From: a virus
Length of the DNA: 30,021 nt
IMG/VR virus record: IMGVR_UViG_3300045999_006266
Coordinates: 1 to 30,021 of that record
Direction: 5' to 3' (one strand)
Under the pieces are notes generated by a model. That model was given only the letters and a program-made list of their open reading frames with translations. It had not been told where the DNA came from and made no database searches. Both the position numbers and the translations under genes were made by a program. Of the stretch, positions 1 through 8,096 are shown piece after piece; within the stretch, counting starts at the first letter, position 1, and each line of letters begins with the position of its first letter.

Positions 1-80
1 AGAGGATCGAGGAAGCCGTCGCCATCCGGCGCGGAGGGTCGCCCCTGCGCCTGGTCAAGACCGGGACCGACGACGCATGA
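1..80 (+). CDS. C-terminal end of an upstream gene, probably terminase small subunit (partial)
   Basis: An open frame runs in from the window edge (codons from position 3) and stops at TGA 78-80, overlapping the ATG of the large terminase in an ATGA junction. The visible 25 residues are basic and end in GTDDA. Function is inferred from position only, because the small terminase subunit usually lies directly upstream of the large one and is often translationally coupled to it. No domain is visible in this fragment. Confidence 0.6.
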   Translation, partial: RIEEAVAIRRGGSPLRLVKTGTDDA

Positions 81-1468
81 GTCTCTCTGCCCTCGCGCGT
101 GCAGCGGACACCTTGCAGCGCAGGGCAGTCGCTGACCCCCTCGCCTACTTCAACCCGACGCCGCCCCAGCTGGCCTTCCTGTCGAGCTCCGCGCCCATCA
201 AGCTGGCGCGATCCGGCAACCAGCTCGGGAAGACGACGATGGGCCTCGTCGACTGCATCTACCGATGCCTCGGGAGCCATCCCTACACGCTGGTCCGCGC
301 TGCACCGATTGAGGCGTGGGTGGTCGTCGTGTCATGGGAACAGAGCCTGTCGATTCAACAGAAGCTGTGGAACCTGCTCCCCAAGGACGCTATCGACCCA
401 GAGACTACGTACACCCCAGGGCGGGGCCTGAAAGGCAAGACACCCGTGGTCCGCTTCCTCAATGGGAGCGTTCTGAGAATCCGCACGGTGAACCAAGGTG
501 CCCTTGCGCTAGCGGGTTCGACTATCGACTACGTCATGATCGACGAACCGCCCCCGCAGGCCGTCTGGTCCGAGCTCGTACCGCGCGTCATGCGCAACCG
601 CGGGCGCATCGCCGTCACGTTGACGCCCATCGGCGCGCCGCTCGGATGGCTTCGCGAGCTGGTTGAGAAGAAGGTCGTGCAGGATCTGCACTTCCCGCTC
701 ACGGTTGAGAATACGACGCCCATCGGCGGGCGCCCTCTTCTGACGCAGGAAGACATCGACCGACTAGAGGCGCAGATCCTCCCGATGGAACGGCGCCAGC
801 GCATCCACGGCGATTGGGATGCCGGGTTCTCTGAGGGCCGCATCTTCTCCGGGTTCGACCCGGTAGCGCACGTCTCGGACATCCTCCCCGAAGGCGAGTG
901 CCAGGTCGGGATCGGAATCGACCACGGTTCCGAGGGCGGGAGCCAAGTCGCGACCCTGTGCGTCGTGTCTCGCGCCGGCGGCGTCGAGGGGAACCCGCGG
1001 TTCTGGATTCTGGACCAGACCGTCTCGAACGGGACGACGACGCCGGAACAGGACGCGCGAGACATCCTGAACATGCTCAGGCGCAACAACATGCGCGTGG
1101 AGTCCGTCGACAGGTGGACCGGCGACCGCAAGCACGGCGGTCGGCGCTGGGGCGGCAAGAAGAGCAACGCCCTGTTGATGCAAGGCTTCGAGCGCGAGCT
1201 GCGCCTCCCTATTGGCGCGCTGGGCTTCCGCATCCATACGGCGTGGAAGCCCGCCGGCTCGATCTACGAGGGCGTACGCATCCTAAACTCCGCCATGCTT
1301 CGACACGATCTCATCGTGCACTCGCGGTGCAAGCAGCTGATTGAGGACCTGAAGATGTGGGACGGGTCGGACGACGAGCATAAGCACGGCATTGACTCCC
1401 TGCGTTATGGTGCGATTGAGCTGGTCACGCGACGGCTATACGTCCCCCACGCAGTGAGGATCGGATGA
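77..1468 (+). CDS. terL: Terminase large subunit (DNA packaging ATPase/nuclease)
   Basis: This is the packaging motor that cuts concatemeric phage DNA and pumps it through the portal into the prohead. The 463-residue length is typical. The N-terminal ATPase domain has a Walker A motif GNQLGKTT at residues 47-54 and a Walker B motif YVMIDE ending at D156-E157, which supplies the catalytic acid. The C-terminal RNase H-like nuclease domain starts near GIGIDHG (D282) and closes with HGIDSLRYG (D440), the usual last metal-binding Asp followed by Arg-Tyr. The start ATG at 77 overlaps the preceding stop, and the gene's own TGA overlaps the portal ATG (1465-1468). The match to the terminase family is clear; the packaging type (cos, pac or headful) cannot be told from it. 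Confidence 0.95.
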   Translation: MSLSALARAADTLQRRAVADPLAYFNPTPPQLAFLSSSAPIKLARSGNQLGKTTMGLVDCIYRCLGSHPYTLVRAAPIEAWVVVVSWEQSLSIQQKLWNLLPKDAIDPETTYTPGRGLKGKTPVVRFLNGSVLRIRTVNQGALALAGSTIDYVMIDEPPPQAVWSELVPRVMRNRGRIAVTLTPIGAPLGWLRELVEKKVVQDLHFPLTVENTTPIGGRPLLTQEDIDRLEAQILPMERRQRIHGDWDAGFSEGRIFSGFDPVAHVSDILPEGECQVGIGIDHGSEGGSQVATLCVVSRAGGVEGNPRFWILDQTVSNGTTTPEQDARDILNMLRRNNMRVESVDRWTGDRKHGGRRWGGKKSNALLMQGFERELRLPIGALGFRIHTAWKPAGSIYEGVRILNSAMLRHDLIVHSRCKQLIEDLKMWDGSDDEHKHGIDSLRYGAIELVTRRLYVPHAVRIG

Positions 1469-3240
1469 ACGTTCCCGTCATCTCATCGGACGCCTACGAG
1501 GTCCGTCGCATCGAGCACACCCGCCTGCGCCGCCGTCTCCTCGAGGGCACGTGGGAGGAGGACCTCCACAACCGCCTCCAGATCCATCTGGGCACGGTTC
1601 GCAAGGCGGCATGGGGCTACCCCGACATGTCGTCCAACATCTTCCGGCAGATCGCGCGTTCGCTAAGCGCCCTGTACGTCATGCCTCCGGACGTGACGCA
1701 TCCGACGATCAACAACGCCGTCTTCCTGTCGGAAACGATCTCTCGGTCGGGTCTGTGGGCGACGATGAACCGCTTTCAGCAGCTGGTCGTCGGCTGCCGT
1801 GAGTATTGGCAGCGGGTGCACGTCAGCGCCGACGGTCGCCTGACGTTCCGTCCTGTGGCGCCCGACATGACCATCGCGCGGTCGTTCGCCGACCGTCCCG
1901 ACTACCCGGTGTCGGTGCATGAGCTGCGCGAGCGCCTGGACGAGAAGGGCGAGCCCCGGTGGACGTGGGACGTCCTCGACGTCTCAAACCCTGAGAACCC
2001 GATCTATGAGGTGCGCGCGTACATCGACGGAGGCAAGGTCGGGGAGGACCTCTCGCAGGTCTACCTCGGCGGCAACTATTCGGGCGCGGCGTATCCGTAC
2101 CGCCGGAACGACGGACGCCCCATCCTGCCGTACGTGCTCTACCATGCGGAGCGCATCGGCGATCGCCTGTGGGACGCGTGGGAAGGCGTCGAGGTCGTCG
2201 AGGGGTCGCTGAACATCGCCGTGACCTACTCCATGCTCTTCCACGCGATCAAGGACTCCAGCTGGCCTCAACGGTACATCGTCGGCGCGGAACCGCAGGG
2301 CGGGACCATCCAGGGCGATGTCGCCGCGGCACGTCGGGAGGTCGTCTCCGACCCCGCTACCGTGCTCATGCTGCGCGCGGTCGATGAGCAGCAACCCGTC
2401 ATCGGGCAGTGGCAAGCGGGCGCGGACGTGACCGCCCTGGAGCAGACCATCGCGGCGTGCGCCAACCGCCTCGCGCAGGACGCGGGCGTGTCTCCCGCCG
2501 ACATTCAGCGAATGGGCGGGACCGCGCGTAGCGGGTACGCCATCGCCCTATCGAATGAGTCGAAGCGGGACGCGCAGAGGTCCTACGCGCAGTCGTTCCG
2601 GGCCTCGGACGAGCAGCTGGTGATGACCGCGGCGATCTTGCTCAACCGGGTCACAAACACGAAGTACCCGGAAGGCGGGTATTCGGTGCAGTACCGCTCC
2701 ATTCCGTTGTCCGGCTCAGAGCTCGACGCACGCAGAAAGCACGCGCTGGAGCTCTTGGACGCTGGGTTGATGACCCGCGTCGAAGCTCTGCGCCTGTTTG
2801 ACGACTCGCTCACGGAACAGGACGCCGCGGCAATGCTCGCCGAGATCGACGCGATGAATAAGGCGCGCGAGCTCGAGCACGAAGCTGCCGAAGAGGCCGA
2901 CGTGGAGGAGGAGGGCGACGCCCCCACCTCTGAGGAGGAGATGGCCCCGACCGCTGAGGAGCAGATGACCCCCGATACCGCAGCGCCTGCCGACAGTGTC
3001 GCCGCCGCCGCGACGGCAGCGGGTCAGCCCGCGAGCGCCGTGGCGCTGAATGGCGCACAGGTACAGGCCGCGCAGGGCATCATCACCTCGGTTGCGAAGG
3101 GTGAGCTCCCGCGCGCGACGGGCGTGGAGATGCTGGTGCAGTTCTTCAACATGGACCCCGCCTCGGCTGACACCTTGATGGGCACGGTCGGAGGAAGCTT
3201 CGTCATCGCGACCCCGGAGACTCCGGTTGCCGGTAGTTAG
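1465..3240 (+). CDS. Portal protein
   Basis: The portal forms the dodecameric ring at the capsid vertex through which terminase packages DNA and to which the tail connector binds. The 591-residue length, the position directly after terL (ATGA overlap) and before scaffold and capsid, and the body rich in aromatic and charged residues all fit an SPP1/HK97-type portal. A very acidic, Ala/Pro-rich linker lies around residues 470-520. It is followed by a helical segment beginning LNGAQVQAAQ and containing KGELPRATG; I recall similar segments at the C-termini of other phage portals. The last 14 bases overlap the next gene. Assignment rests on synteny plus overall character. Confidence 0.88.
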   Translation: MNVPVISSDAYEVRRIEHTRLRRRLLEGTWEEDLHNRLQIHLGTVRKAAWGYPDMSSNIFRQIARSLSALYVMPPDVTHPTINNAVFLSETISRSGLWATMNRFQQLVVGCREYWQRVHVSADGRLTFRPVAPDMTIARSFADRPDYPVSVHELRERLDEKGEPRWTWDVLDVSNPENPIYEVRAYIDGGKVGEDLSQVYLGGNYSGAAYPYRRNDGRPILPYVLYHAERIGDRLWDAWEGVEVVEGSLNIAVTYSMLFHAIKDSSWPQRYIVGAEPQGGTIQGDVAAARREVVSDPATVLMLRAVDEQQPVIGQWQAGADVTALEQTIAACANRLAQDAGVSPADIQRMGGTARSGYAIALSNESKRDAQRSYAQSFRASDEQLVMTAAILLNRVTNTKYPEGGYSVQYRSIPLSGSELDARRKHALELLDAGLMTRVEALRLFDDSLTEQDAAAMLAEIDAMNKARELEHEAAEEADVEEEGDAPTSEEEMAPTAEEQMTPDTAAPADSVAAAATAAGQPASAVALNGAQVQAAQGIITSVAKGELPRATGVEMLVQFFNMDPASADTLMGTVGGSFVIATPETPVAGS

Positions 3241-3640
3241 CGAACGTCAGCGCCGCTACCTAGCGGCGACGCACCCCGATGTGTTGCGCCGCTTCCTCGA
3301 GGAGGGGGCGCGTGCAGGCTTCCGCGCGCCTCCGGCAGTCGCCCGCGAGGCGAAGCGGGGCCTAGAACTGCGCGAGAAGTTCAACCGTGGCGGCACGCCC
3401 ATCGGGGCACGTCGCGCGACGCAGCTGGCCAACCGCTCCGTGGTCTCCGTCGAGACCATCCGGCGCATGGTGGCGTTTTTCGATCGACATGAGATTGACC
3501 TACAGGCTCCCGCCGCACGGCGTGGGGCTCCCGGCTACCCCTCCGCGGGTCGCATCGCCTGGCTTTTGTGGGGCGGCGACTCGGGACGCGCATGGGCAAG
3601 GCGCATCCTGCGGGCCTACCAAGCAACCCGCAAGGAGTGA
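3227..3640 (+). CDS. Conserved phage head-region protein of unknown function
   Basis: A basic 137-residue protein lies between portal and scaffold. Residues about 45-130 carry a pattern I recognise as recurrent in phage genomes but cannot name: GLELREKFNRGGT, then a helical stretch, then FFDRHEID and PSAGRIAWLLWGGD. The start is an unusual TTG at 3227, inside the end of the portal gene. GGAG at 3216-3219 lies seven bases upstream of it and no ATG in this frame precedes the conserved part. A prohead protease is often found at this position, but no serine-protease motif (GxSxG, or a convincing Ser-His pair) is evident. It may be a head morphogenesis or DNA-associated protein. Confidence 0.75.
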   Translation: MPVVSERQRRYLAATHPDVLRRFLEEGARAGFRAPPAVAREAKRGLELREKFNRGGTPIGARRATQLANRSVVSVETIRRMVAFFDRHEIDLQAPAARRGAPGYPSAGRIAWLLWGGDSGRAWARRILRAYQATRKE

Positions 3641-3642
3641 CC

Positions 3643-4197
3643 ATGCCCGACGAGACCGTGACCACCGACGATGTCGGCACTTCGCGTGCCGAAGAGCGCA
3701 TCCGCGCCCTGTCCGCTGAGCGCAAGCAGTTGCGCGAAAGCTACGCTGAACTTCAGAGCCGGTTCGACCAACAGGCAGAGCTCGTGAAGCAGGCGGACAC
3801 CTACAAGGCAACCGCCGCCGAGTGGGAAGCCAAGTTCTCGCAGGCGCGCACGCAGTGGGAGACGGAGCGCGAGCTCTTCTCCCGCGGCATCACCGACCAG
3901 GAGGGCATGGACTTCGTCCGCCTGGCGTACGACCGCCTCCCCGCGGAGGGCCGTCCTCCTCTCGGTGAATGGCTCGCGGGCGACAAGCTCCCGAAGGCAG
4001 TGCGCGCGTACATGCCCGAGGGGGGCGCGCCTCCCGCGCCTTCCGCCCCGCCGGCGCCGCCTCCTCCCGCCGCTAACGCGGGCGCGACGAATGCCCCGAA
4101 GGGCGCCCCGTCGCAGTACTCCCCCGAGGCCATCTCTCGCATGAGCCCCGCCGAGTACAAGGCCGCTCGCGCGGCGATCCTTGGGCTGGACCGCTAG
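3643..4197 (+). CDS. Probable capsid scaffolding protein
   Basis: This 184-residue hydrophilic protein probably guides assembly of the major capsid protein and then leaves the prohead. Residues about 15-90 are strongly helical with coiled-coil character and many Glu, Gln, Lys and Arg. A Pro/Ala-rich linker follows at about 125-155, then a short C-terminal helix with MSPAEYKAARAAI, the kind of terminal helix scaffolds use to contact the capsid protein. The start ATG 3643 has AAGGAG upstream at 3632-3637 and lies two bases after the previous stop. The open frame extends upstream to 3568, but that extension lies inside the preceding gene and is unlikely to be used. It sits immediately before the major capsid gene, as scaffolds do. 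Confidence 0.8.
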   Translation: MPDETVTTDDVGTSRAEERIRALSAERKQLRESYAELQSRFDQQAELVKQADTYKATAAEWEAKFSQARTQWETERELFSRGITDQEGMDFVRLAYDRLPAEGRPPLGEWLAGDKLPKAVRAYMPEGGAPPAPSAPPAPPPPAANAGATNAPKGAPSQYSPEAISRMSPAEYKAARAAILGLDR

Positions 4198-4212
4198 ACG
4201 CTCTCCGCGTGC

Positions 4213-4241
4213 GCGTAGCCTGCGAATGCGGTAGGCTACGC
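4213..4241 (+). promoter_or_regulatory. Stem-loop in the leader of the major capsid gene
   Basis: A perfect 9-bp inverted repeat, GCGTAGCCT (4213-4221) and AGGCTACGC (4233-4241), encloses an 11-base loop in the 118-base gap between the scaffold and capsid genes. No run of T follows, so it is not a classical intrinsic terminator. It may stabilise or process the capsid mRNA. The strand given is that of the flanking genes. Confidence 0.55.
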
Positions 4242-4315
4242 ATACCCGTCGGGTCGAGCCCCGTAACAGCGACGCCGGGGATGACGAGAAACCATCATCT
4301 CAGAGGTACGCCACA

Positions 4316-5239
4316 ATGGCTCTCACCGAATACTCGACTCTCTCCGGCAACGCCCGCGTTGCCGCCGTCCTCGCTCAGGAGATCGTGCTCAAGCTGGCCG
4401 ACCGCGCCAGCCTGCACAATCACCCCTCGCTCATCAACTTCGGCAACATGGCGGGCCGTGGCTCCGCGGCGCTCCAGGTGCCCATCGTCGGTCTCGACGG
4501 GTCGGACCTCCTGAGCTCCGCCGCCGACGGCGCGGTCGTGGCGAACACCACGCTCACCTCCACCGCGGCCACGCTGACCATCGGTCGCTTCGCGCTCCGC
4601 TACGACCTCACGGATCTCGGCGGCGCGATCACCGACTCGATCGGCCTCAACGCTCAGCGTCTCGCCGAGAGCATGGTCGGCAGCACGGTCATGGCTTTCC
4701 AGAACGCGCTCTGCGACGTGACGGACGCCTTTACAACCACGGCTGGCGTTAGCGGCACCGATATGAGCGTAGACGATTTCTATAGTGCTCAGTTCGCCCT
4801 CACGCTCGCCAGCGTGCCGGGTCCCTACATCGCCATCCTCCACCCCCGCCAGCTCGCCGACTTCCAGTCGAGCCTCCGCGCGGAGTACGGCGCCACGCAG
4901 TTCGTCATGGCCACTCAGGACATGTTGAACATCAAGGGCCAGGGCTTCGCTGGCATGTTCAACGGCGTGGACATCTTCGTCAGCTCGAAGGTCCCCACGG
5001 CGAACGCGGGCGCGGACCGTGCGGGCGCGATGTTCGGTCGCGGCGCCGTCGGCTACGTCGAGGGCTCCCCGTTCCCCATCGTCGGCGCTGGCGGCGTCGT
5101 GACCCCTGCCGGCTCCCCGGTCGTCGTCGAGTTCGACCGCATCGTCGGCGGTGGGACCACCTCGATCCTCGCGAGCTACTACCTCGGCATCGGCAAGCTC
5201 CAGGACTCGATGGGCGTCTCGATCATCACCGACGCGTGA
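4316..5239 (+). CDS. Major capsid protein (HK97-type fold likely)
   Basis: This 307-residue protein probably forms the icosahedral shell. Early residues (about 20-70) give an N-terminal arm containing FGNMAGRGSAALQVPI. There is a mixed alpha/beta body with LRYDLTDLGGAITDS near residue 95, and ILHPRQLADFQ near 180, a phrase very common in HK97-fold capsid proteins. A C-terminal beta-rich segment ends in GVSIITDA. The ATG at 4316 is preceded by GAGG at 4303-4306. A long leader with a stem-loop precedes it, consistent with a highly expressed structural gene. No prohead protease gene is visible nearby, and the N-terminus shows no long delta domain, fitting a separate-scaffold assembly route. Confidence 0.9.
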   Translation: MALTEYSTLSGNARVAAVLAQEIVLKLADRASLHNHPSLINFGNMAGRGSAALQVPIVGLDGSDLLSSAADGAVVANTTLTSTAATLTIGRFALRYDLTDLGGAITDSIGLNAQRLAESMVGSTVMAFQNALCDVTDAFTTTAGVSGTDMSVDDFYSAQFALTLASVPGPYIAILHPRQLADFQSSLRAEYGATQFVMATQDMLNIKGQGFAGMFNGVDIFVSSKVPTANAGADRAGAMFGRGAVGYVEGSPFPIVGAGGVVTPAGSPVVVEFDRIVGGGTTSILASYYLGIGKLQDSMGVSIITDA

Positions 5240-5265
5240 GCGTCAACAACTAGCTGGGAGAACAC

Positions 5266-5898
5266 GTGGCAGTCACCTTCACCGACACAACCAACGCCGC
5301 CGGACCGACCTTCGCGGGTCGTCCCGCTACGCAGACGGCGGGAGGAGCTCCCAAGCTCAACCTCCCGACGAACGCGCAGTGGTGGTACATATGGCATCCG
5401 GCGCGCTGGCAATGTATCGATGGAGAGTGGCTCCCCGTGCTCGCCCAGATGCGGGCCACCCCTGGCGTGAACGCCGTCGACAAGGACGGCGACACGTCGG
5501 GGGCGGAGACCAAGCTCCGTCGAGAGCACTGGACCGTGATTCCGTGGGACGTCATCGAGGGCGGATACGTCGTCGAGTACGATGGGGTGCGGGGTCCGGT
5601 GCGCCTGTCGCGGTGGGAGACCCCGCGCATGGTGGCGGGGCAAGTGGTCATCACGCCCGACGAGACAGGCTACCGGGAGTTCCTCCGGGGTCTTGTCTCG
5701 TCGGGCGTGGTTCGCGCCCCCGATCCCTACACCACCGACGCGATCAAGGAACGGCAGCGTTTCCGCGTCGCTGAGAACTCGAAGCGTGCCGCCAACGACC
5801 CGGAAGCCGCTCGTCGCCTCGAGGCCGACAAGGCCCTCCTGGCGCAGATGGACTCCGCTAAGGTGCCGACCGCGCCGTCCCGCAAGGGGCGCGCATGA
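5266..5898 (+). CDS. Conserved phage head protein of unknown function
   Basis: This 210-residue protein follows the capsid gene. It has an N-terminal beta-rich, Trp-rich region (residues about 35-60, including WWYIWHPARWQ), a central region with WTVIPWDVIEGGYVVEYDG, and a charged, helical Ala/Arg/Lys-rich C-terminus. The GTG start at 5266 has GGGAG at 5256-5260 upstream. The stop overlaps the start of the next small gene (ATGA). Its location points to a capsid-associated or head-completion role, but I do not recognise a family. It has no signal peptide or membrane segment. Confidence 0.8.
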   Translation: MAVTFTDTTNAAGPTFAGRPATQTAGGAPKLNLPTNAQWWYIWHPARWQCIDGEWLPVLAQMRATPGVNAVDKDGDTSGAETKLRREHWTVIPWDVIEGGYVVEYDGVRGPVRLSRWETPRMVAGQVVITPDETGYREFLRGLVSSGVVRAPDPYTTDAIKERQRFRVAENSKRAANDPEAARRLEADKALLAQMDSAKVPTAPSRKGRA

Positions 5899-6032
5899 GC
5901 GAGCGAAAGGATATGCGAGACGCGAAGGAGCGGTTCGCCGCTACTCTCGTCAAGAACGGTATGCGCCCCGAGCTCGCCGAGAAGAAGGCGAAGGAAGTGG
6001 CGCAGAAGCACGACAACAAGCAGAGCCGCTAG
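5895..6032 (+). CDS. Small lysine-rich hypothetical protein
   Basis: A 45-residue, highly charged helical peptide, rich in Lys, Glu and Arg, starts in an ATGA overlap with the preceding gene and ends in TAG at 6030-6032. The coupling and the tight fit between neighbours argue that it is a real gene. It resembles no named family I know. A histone-like or capsid-lumen accessory role is possible but not shown. Confidence 0.6.
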   Translation: MSERKDMRDAKERFAATLVKNGMRPELAEKKAKEVAQKHDNKQSR

Positions 6033-6056
6033 CGCCAGCTAGCATCGGAGTCCCCG

Positions 6057-6293
6057 ATGGCCGTCAAGACCTCTCAGAACATGCGTAGCGGCGTCGCAGC
6101 CGTCGGCTACATCGTCAAGGCCCTCCCTGCCGACCTCCCGTCCGCGGCCCCGACCGTGACCTCGGGCACAGGCGTCCCGGCGACGACTGAGCCCAACGGC
6201 TCGATCTTCCTCCGCACGGACGGCACGACCGCCGACACGGCGATCTACGCGCGCATCTCGGGCGCCTGGGTGGCGATGAAGGGCGCGACCTAA
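6057..6293 (+). CDS. Small virion-type protein
   Basis: A 78-residue protein has a Ser/Ala/Thr-rich N-terminal half. Its C-terminal half carries the pattern EPNGSIFLRTDGTT followed by IYARISGAWVAMKG, a short beta motif seen repeatedly in phage surface and tail-fibre proteins. Its stop (TAA) overlaps the next ATG in TAATG at 6291-6295. It could be a head decoration protein, given its position between capsid and connector genes; that is inference from location and composition. Confidence 0.7.
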   Translation: MAVKTSQNMRSGVAAVGYIVKALPADLPSAAPTVTSGTGVPATTEPNGSIFLRTDGTTADTAIYARISGAWVAMKGAT

Positions 6294-7063
6294 TGTCGTC
6301 CTCCGACACGGAATACGCGCCGCGGTTCTCCATTCCGGAGTTCATCGAGCGCGGACGCGACAACAAGATCACCGCTCCGGTCTACCGGAACGGTGCGCTT
6401 GTCGCCCCCGTGTCGGGCACGGTGTCGGTCTACAAGGCCGACCAGACCGCGGTGGTTAACGCCGCCGTGGTTACCATCACGGCCAGCGTCGCGACCTTCA
6501 CCGTCACGGCGGTGTCCATCGGGTCGCTCGTCCTCGAGGACGGGTGGCTTGTGGAGTGGACGCTGACGATGCCCGATGGCGTCGCGCACGTTTTCCGGCG
6601 GGATGGCGCGCTCGTCCGTCGTCGCCTGTACCCTGTCATCTCGGATATCGACCTGCTCCGGCGCCACCGCGACCTCGGGCAGCTTCGCGAGGCGGGGGTC
6701 ACCTCGTACCAGGACTATCTGGATGAGGCGTTCTGCATGATTGAGAACCGCCTGATCGGCGGCGGCAAGCGACCCTACATGGTCATGTCCCCCGCGGCGT
6801 TCCGCGAGGCGCATGTGTGCCTCTCGCTGCACCTCATCTGGAACGACTACGCCACCTCGGCTGGCGACACCTCGCGGTATCAGCAGCTCGCCGACTCTTA
6901 CGGGCAGGCCTACGAGAACGCGTGGGGCCAGCTGACGTTTCACTACGACGAGACCGACGAGAACGTGGTTAACGTCGACCGCCGGAACTCGGGGAGCCCG
7001 ACGCTCTGGCTCAACTCCACGGGCGGTCAGTACCCGCTCGGGTACCGAGGCATCCGGTCGTGA
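6293..7063 (+). CDS. Putative head-tail connector/adaptor protein
   Basis: This 256-residue protein has two parts. Residues about 1-110 form a beta-rich Ig-like region with many Val and Thr. Residues about 115-225 are helical and start with ISDIDLLRRHRDLGQL, with AFREAHVCLSLHLIWNDY in the middle. The helical part resembles adaptor proteins (HK97 gp6/SPP1 gp15 class) that sit under the portal, which would suit its place before the tail terminator-like gene. The beta-rich N-terminal part is unusual for a small adaptor. The start overlaps the previous stop (TAATG) and the end overlaps the next start (GTGA). The family call is tentative. Confidence 0.65.
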   Translation: MSSSDTEYAPRFSIPEFIERGRDNKITAPVYRNGALVAPVSGTVSVYKADQTAVVNAAVVTITASVATFTVTAVSIGSLVLEDGWLVEWTLTMPDGVAHVFRRDGALVRRRLYPVISDIDLLRRHRDLGQLREAGVTSYQDYLDEAFCMIENRLIGGGKRPYMVMSPAAFREAHVCLSLHLIWNDYATSAGDTSRYQQLADSYGQAYENAWGQLTFHYDETDENVVNVDRRNSGSPTLWLNSTGGQYPLGYRGIRS

Positions 7064-7518
7064 AGACGCGCGCAGAGGTTCGCGCTGCCTTCGACGCTCA
7101 GGTCGGGGCGCTCTCGGGCTGGACGCGTTCCCGCTTCGCCGCGGACGTCTTCGGACGTGACGTGCAGGGGCTTATGGGCACGGGCAAGCTCTACGCCGTG
7201 GGCCTCGGCGATACAAACAACCGGATGGGCGGCACCGGGAACGGCTACCGCGGTCGCCCTGGGCAGGGCCTGCTAGTCGAGACGTCGGTCATCGTCCGAT
7301 ACGCCTACTCAATCCGGATGAAGGACCAGACGCTCTCTCGCGACGAGGGCGAGGCCGCGGGACAAGAGGTCATCGCGGCCTGCGAAGCCTACACCGCGAC
7401 GTGGCCGGGCGAGCTCAAGGTTCAGCTTCAGACGGTTACATCGGAAGTGACCGATAGCGGGGAGTGGTTCCTCGGTACGGCGACCTTCCTCGTCCTTCAC
7501 GCTCTCCCCATCTCCTAG
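7060..7518 (+). CDS. Putative tail terminator/tail completion protein
   Basis: A 152-residue alpha/beta protein lies directly before the tail tube gene, the usual position for the tail terminator that caps the growing tube and joins it to the head. The GTG start at 7060 overlaps the preceding stop. Alternating hydrophobic strands are visible at residues about 75-85 (LLVETSVIVRYAYS) and at the C-terminus (ATFLVLHALPIS), with a helix between. This layout resembles lambda gpU-like terminators. The sequence signature is weak, so synteny carries most of the weight. Confidence 0.6.
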   Translation: MKTRAEVRAAFDAQVGALSGWTRSRFAADVFGRDVQGLMGTGKLYAVGLGDTNNRMGGTGNGYRGRPGQGLLVETSVIVRYAYSIRMKDQTLSRDEGEAAGQEVIAACEAYTATWPGELKVQLQTVTSEVTDSGEWFLGTATFLVLHALPIS

Positions 7519-7527
7519 GAGGCTCCC

Positions 7528-8025
7528 GTGGCTCTCTCCTCTGTCGTCAAGAACTTCCGGGATGGCCAGCTGGTCATCTCGGACGCGACCACGCCCACCC
7601 CGATCTCCCTGACGGTGCAATACGAGGCGGGCGACTTCAGCCTGTCCGGCTCCAACGAAGGGAACACCGAGGTCACGACGTACCTGGACCGCGGAGAGCT
7701 CGGCACGCTCCGCAAGACCAACCGCCTCTTCCCGAGCGGGTCGTTCACCGCGCACTTCACCGACATCCGTTCGGCAGAGAAGACCCTGTGGGCGCTCGCC
7801 ACGTGGTCGGGTCCGTTCGCGGTCGGCGTGCAGTCCATCGCCGGAAGCGACGTGAAGACCTACAAGACCCTCGTTTGGACCGTGGAAGGCACCCAGTTCG
7901 GGGACGCCGCCGACCACGTCCTCACGCTGGGCGATGTCCGCATCGACTCCGTGGACGTGGCGGAGGGAGACCCGAACTCCTACACGATCAACTTCACGGT
8001 CTACGGTACGGTGGTCGCGACCTAA
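7528..8025 (+). CDS. Major tail tube protein
   Basis: A 165-residue, almost wholly beta-strand protein of the size of siphovirus tail tube subunits, which stack as rings around the tape measure. Features include SLTVQYEAGDFSLSG near residue 28, a central PSGSFTAHFTDI segment and a C-terminal SYTINFTVYGTVVAT strand. The GTG start at 7528 is preceded by a near-perfect ribosome binding site, AGGAGG at 7517-7522. The neighbours (terminator-like gene before, tail chaperone after) and the hairpin just downstream, as often found after abundant structural genes, support the call. Confidence 0.8.
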   Translation: MALSSVVKNFRDGQLVISDATTPTPISLTVQYEAGDFSLSGSNEGNTEVTTYLDRGELGTLRKTNRLFPSGSFTAHFTDIRSAEKTLWALATWSGPFAVGVQSIAGSDVKTYKTLVWTVEGTQFGDAADHVLTLGDVRIDSVDVAEGDPNSYTINFTVYGTVVAT

Positions 8026-8049
8026 CGGGTTGCGCGACGTGCAAGTAGT

Positions 8050-8080
8050 GCGCCCCTCGGCTATGGCTGGGGGGCGTTCT
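8050..8080 (+). terminator. Terminator-like hairpin after the tail tube gene
   Basis: An 11-bp stem (8051-8061 with 8066-8076, including two G-T wobbles) closed by a TATG tetraloop is followed by the short T-rich stretch TTCT. It lies between the tail tube gene and the chaperone gene, so it probably acts as a partial terminator that lowers transcription of the lower-abundance tail genes. Confidence 0.7.
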
Positions 8081-8096
8081 AGTATCCGGAGGTTCC

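Noticed and set aside
4199-4275. A complete tRNA gene in the capsid leader
   Set aside because: D-arm-like and T-arm-like parts are present but no 7-bp acceptor stem and no anticodon stem with T33 could be formed.
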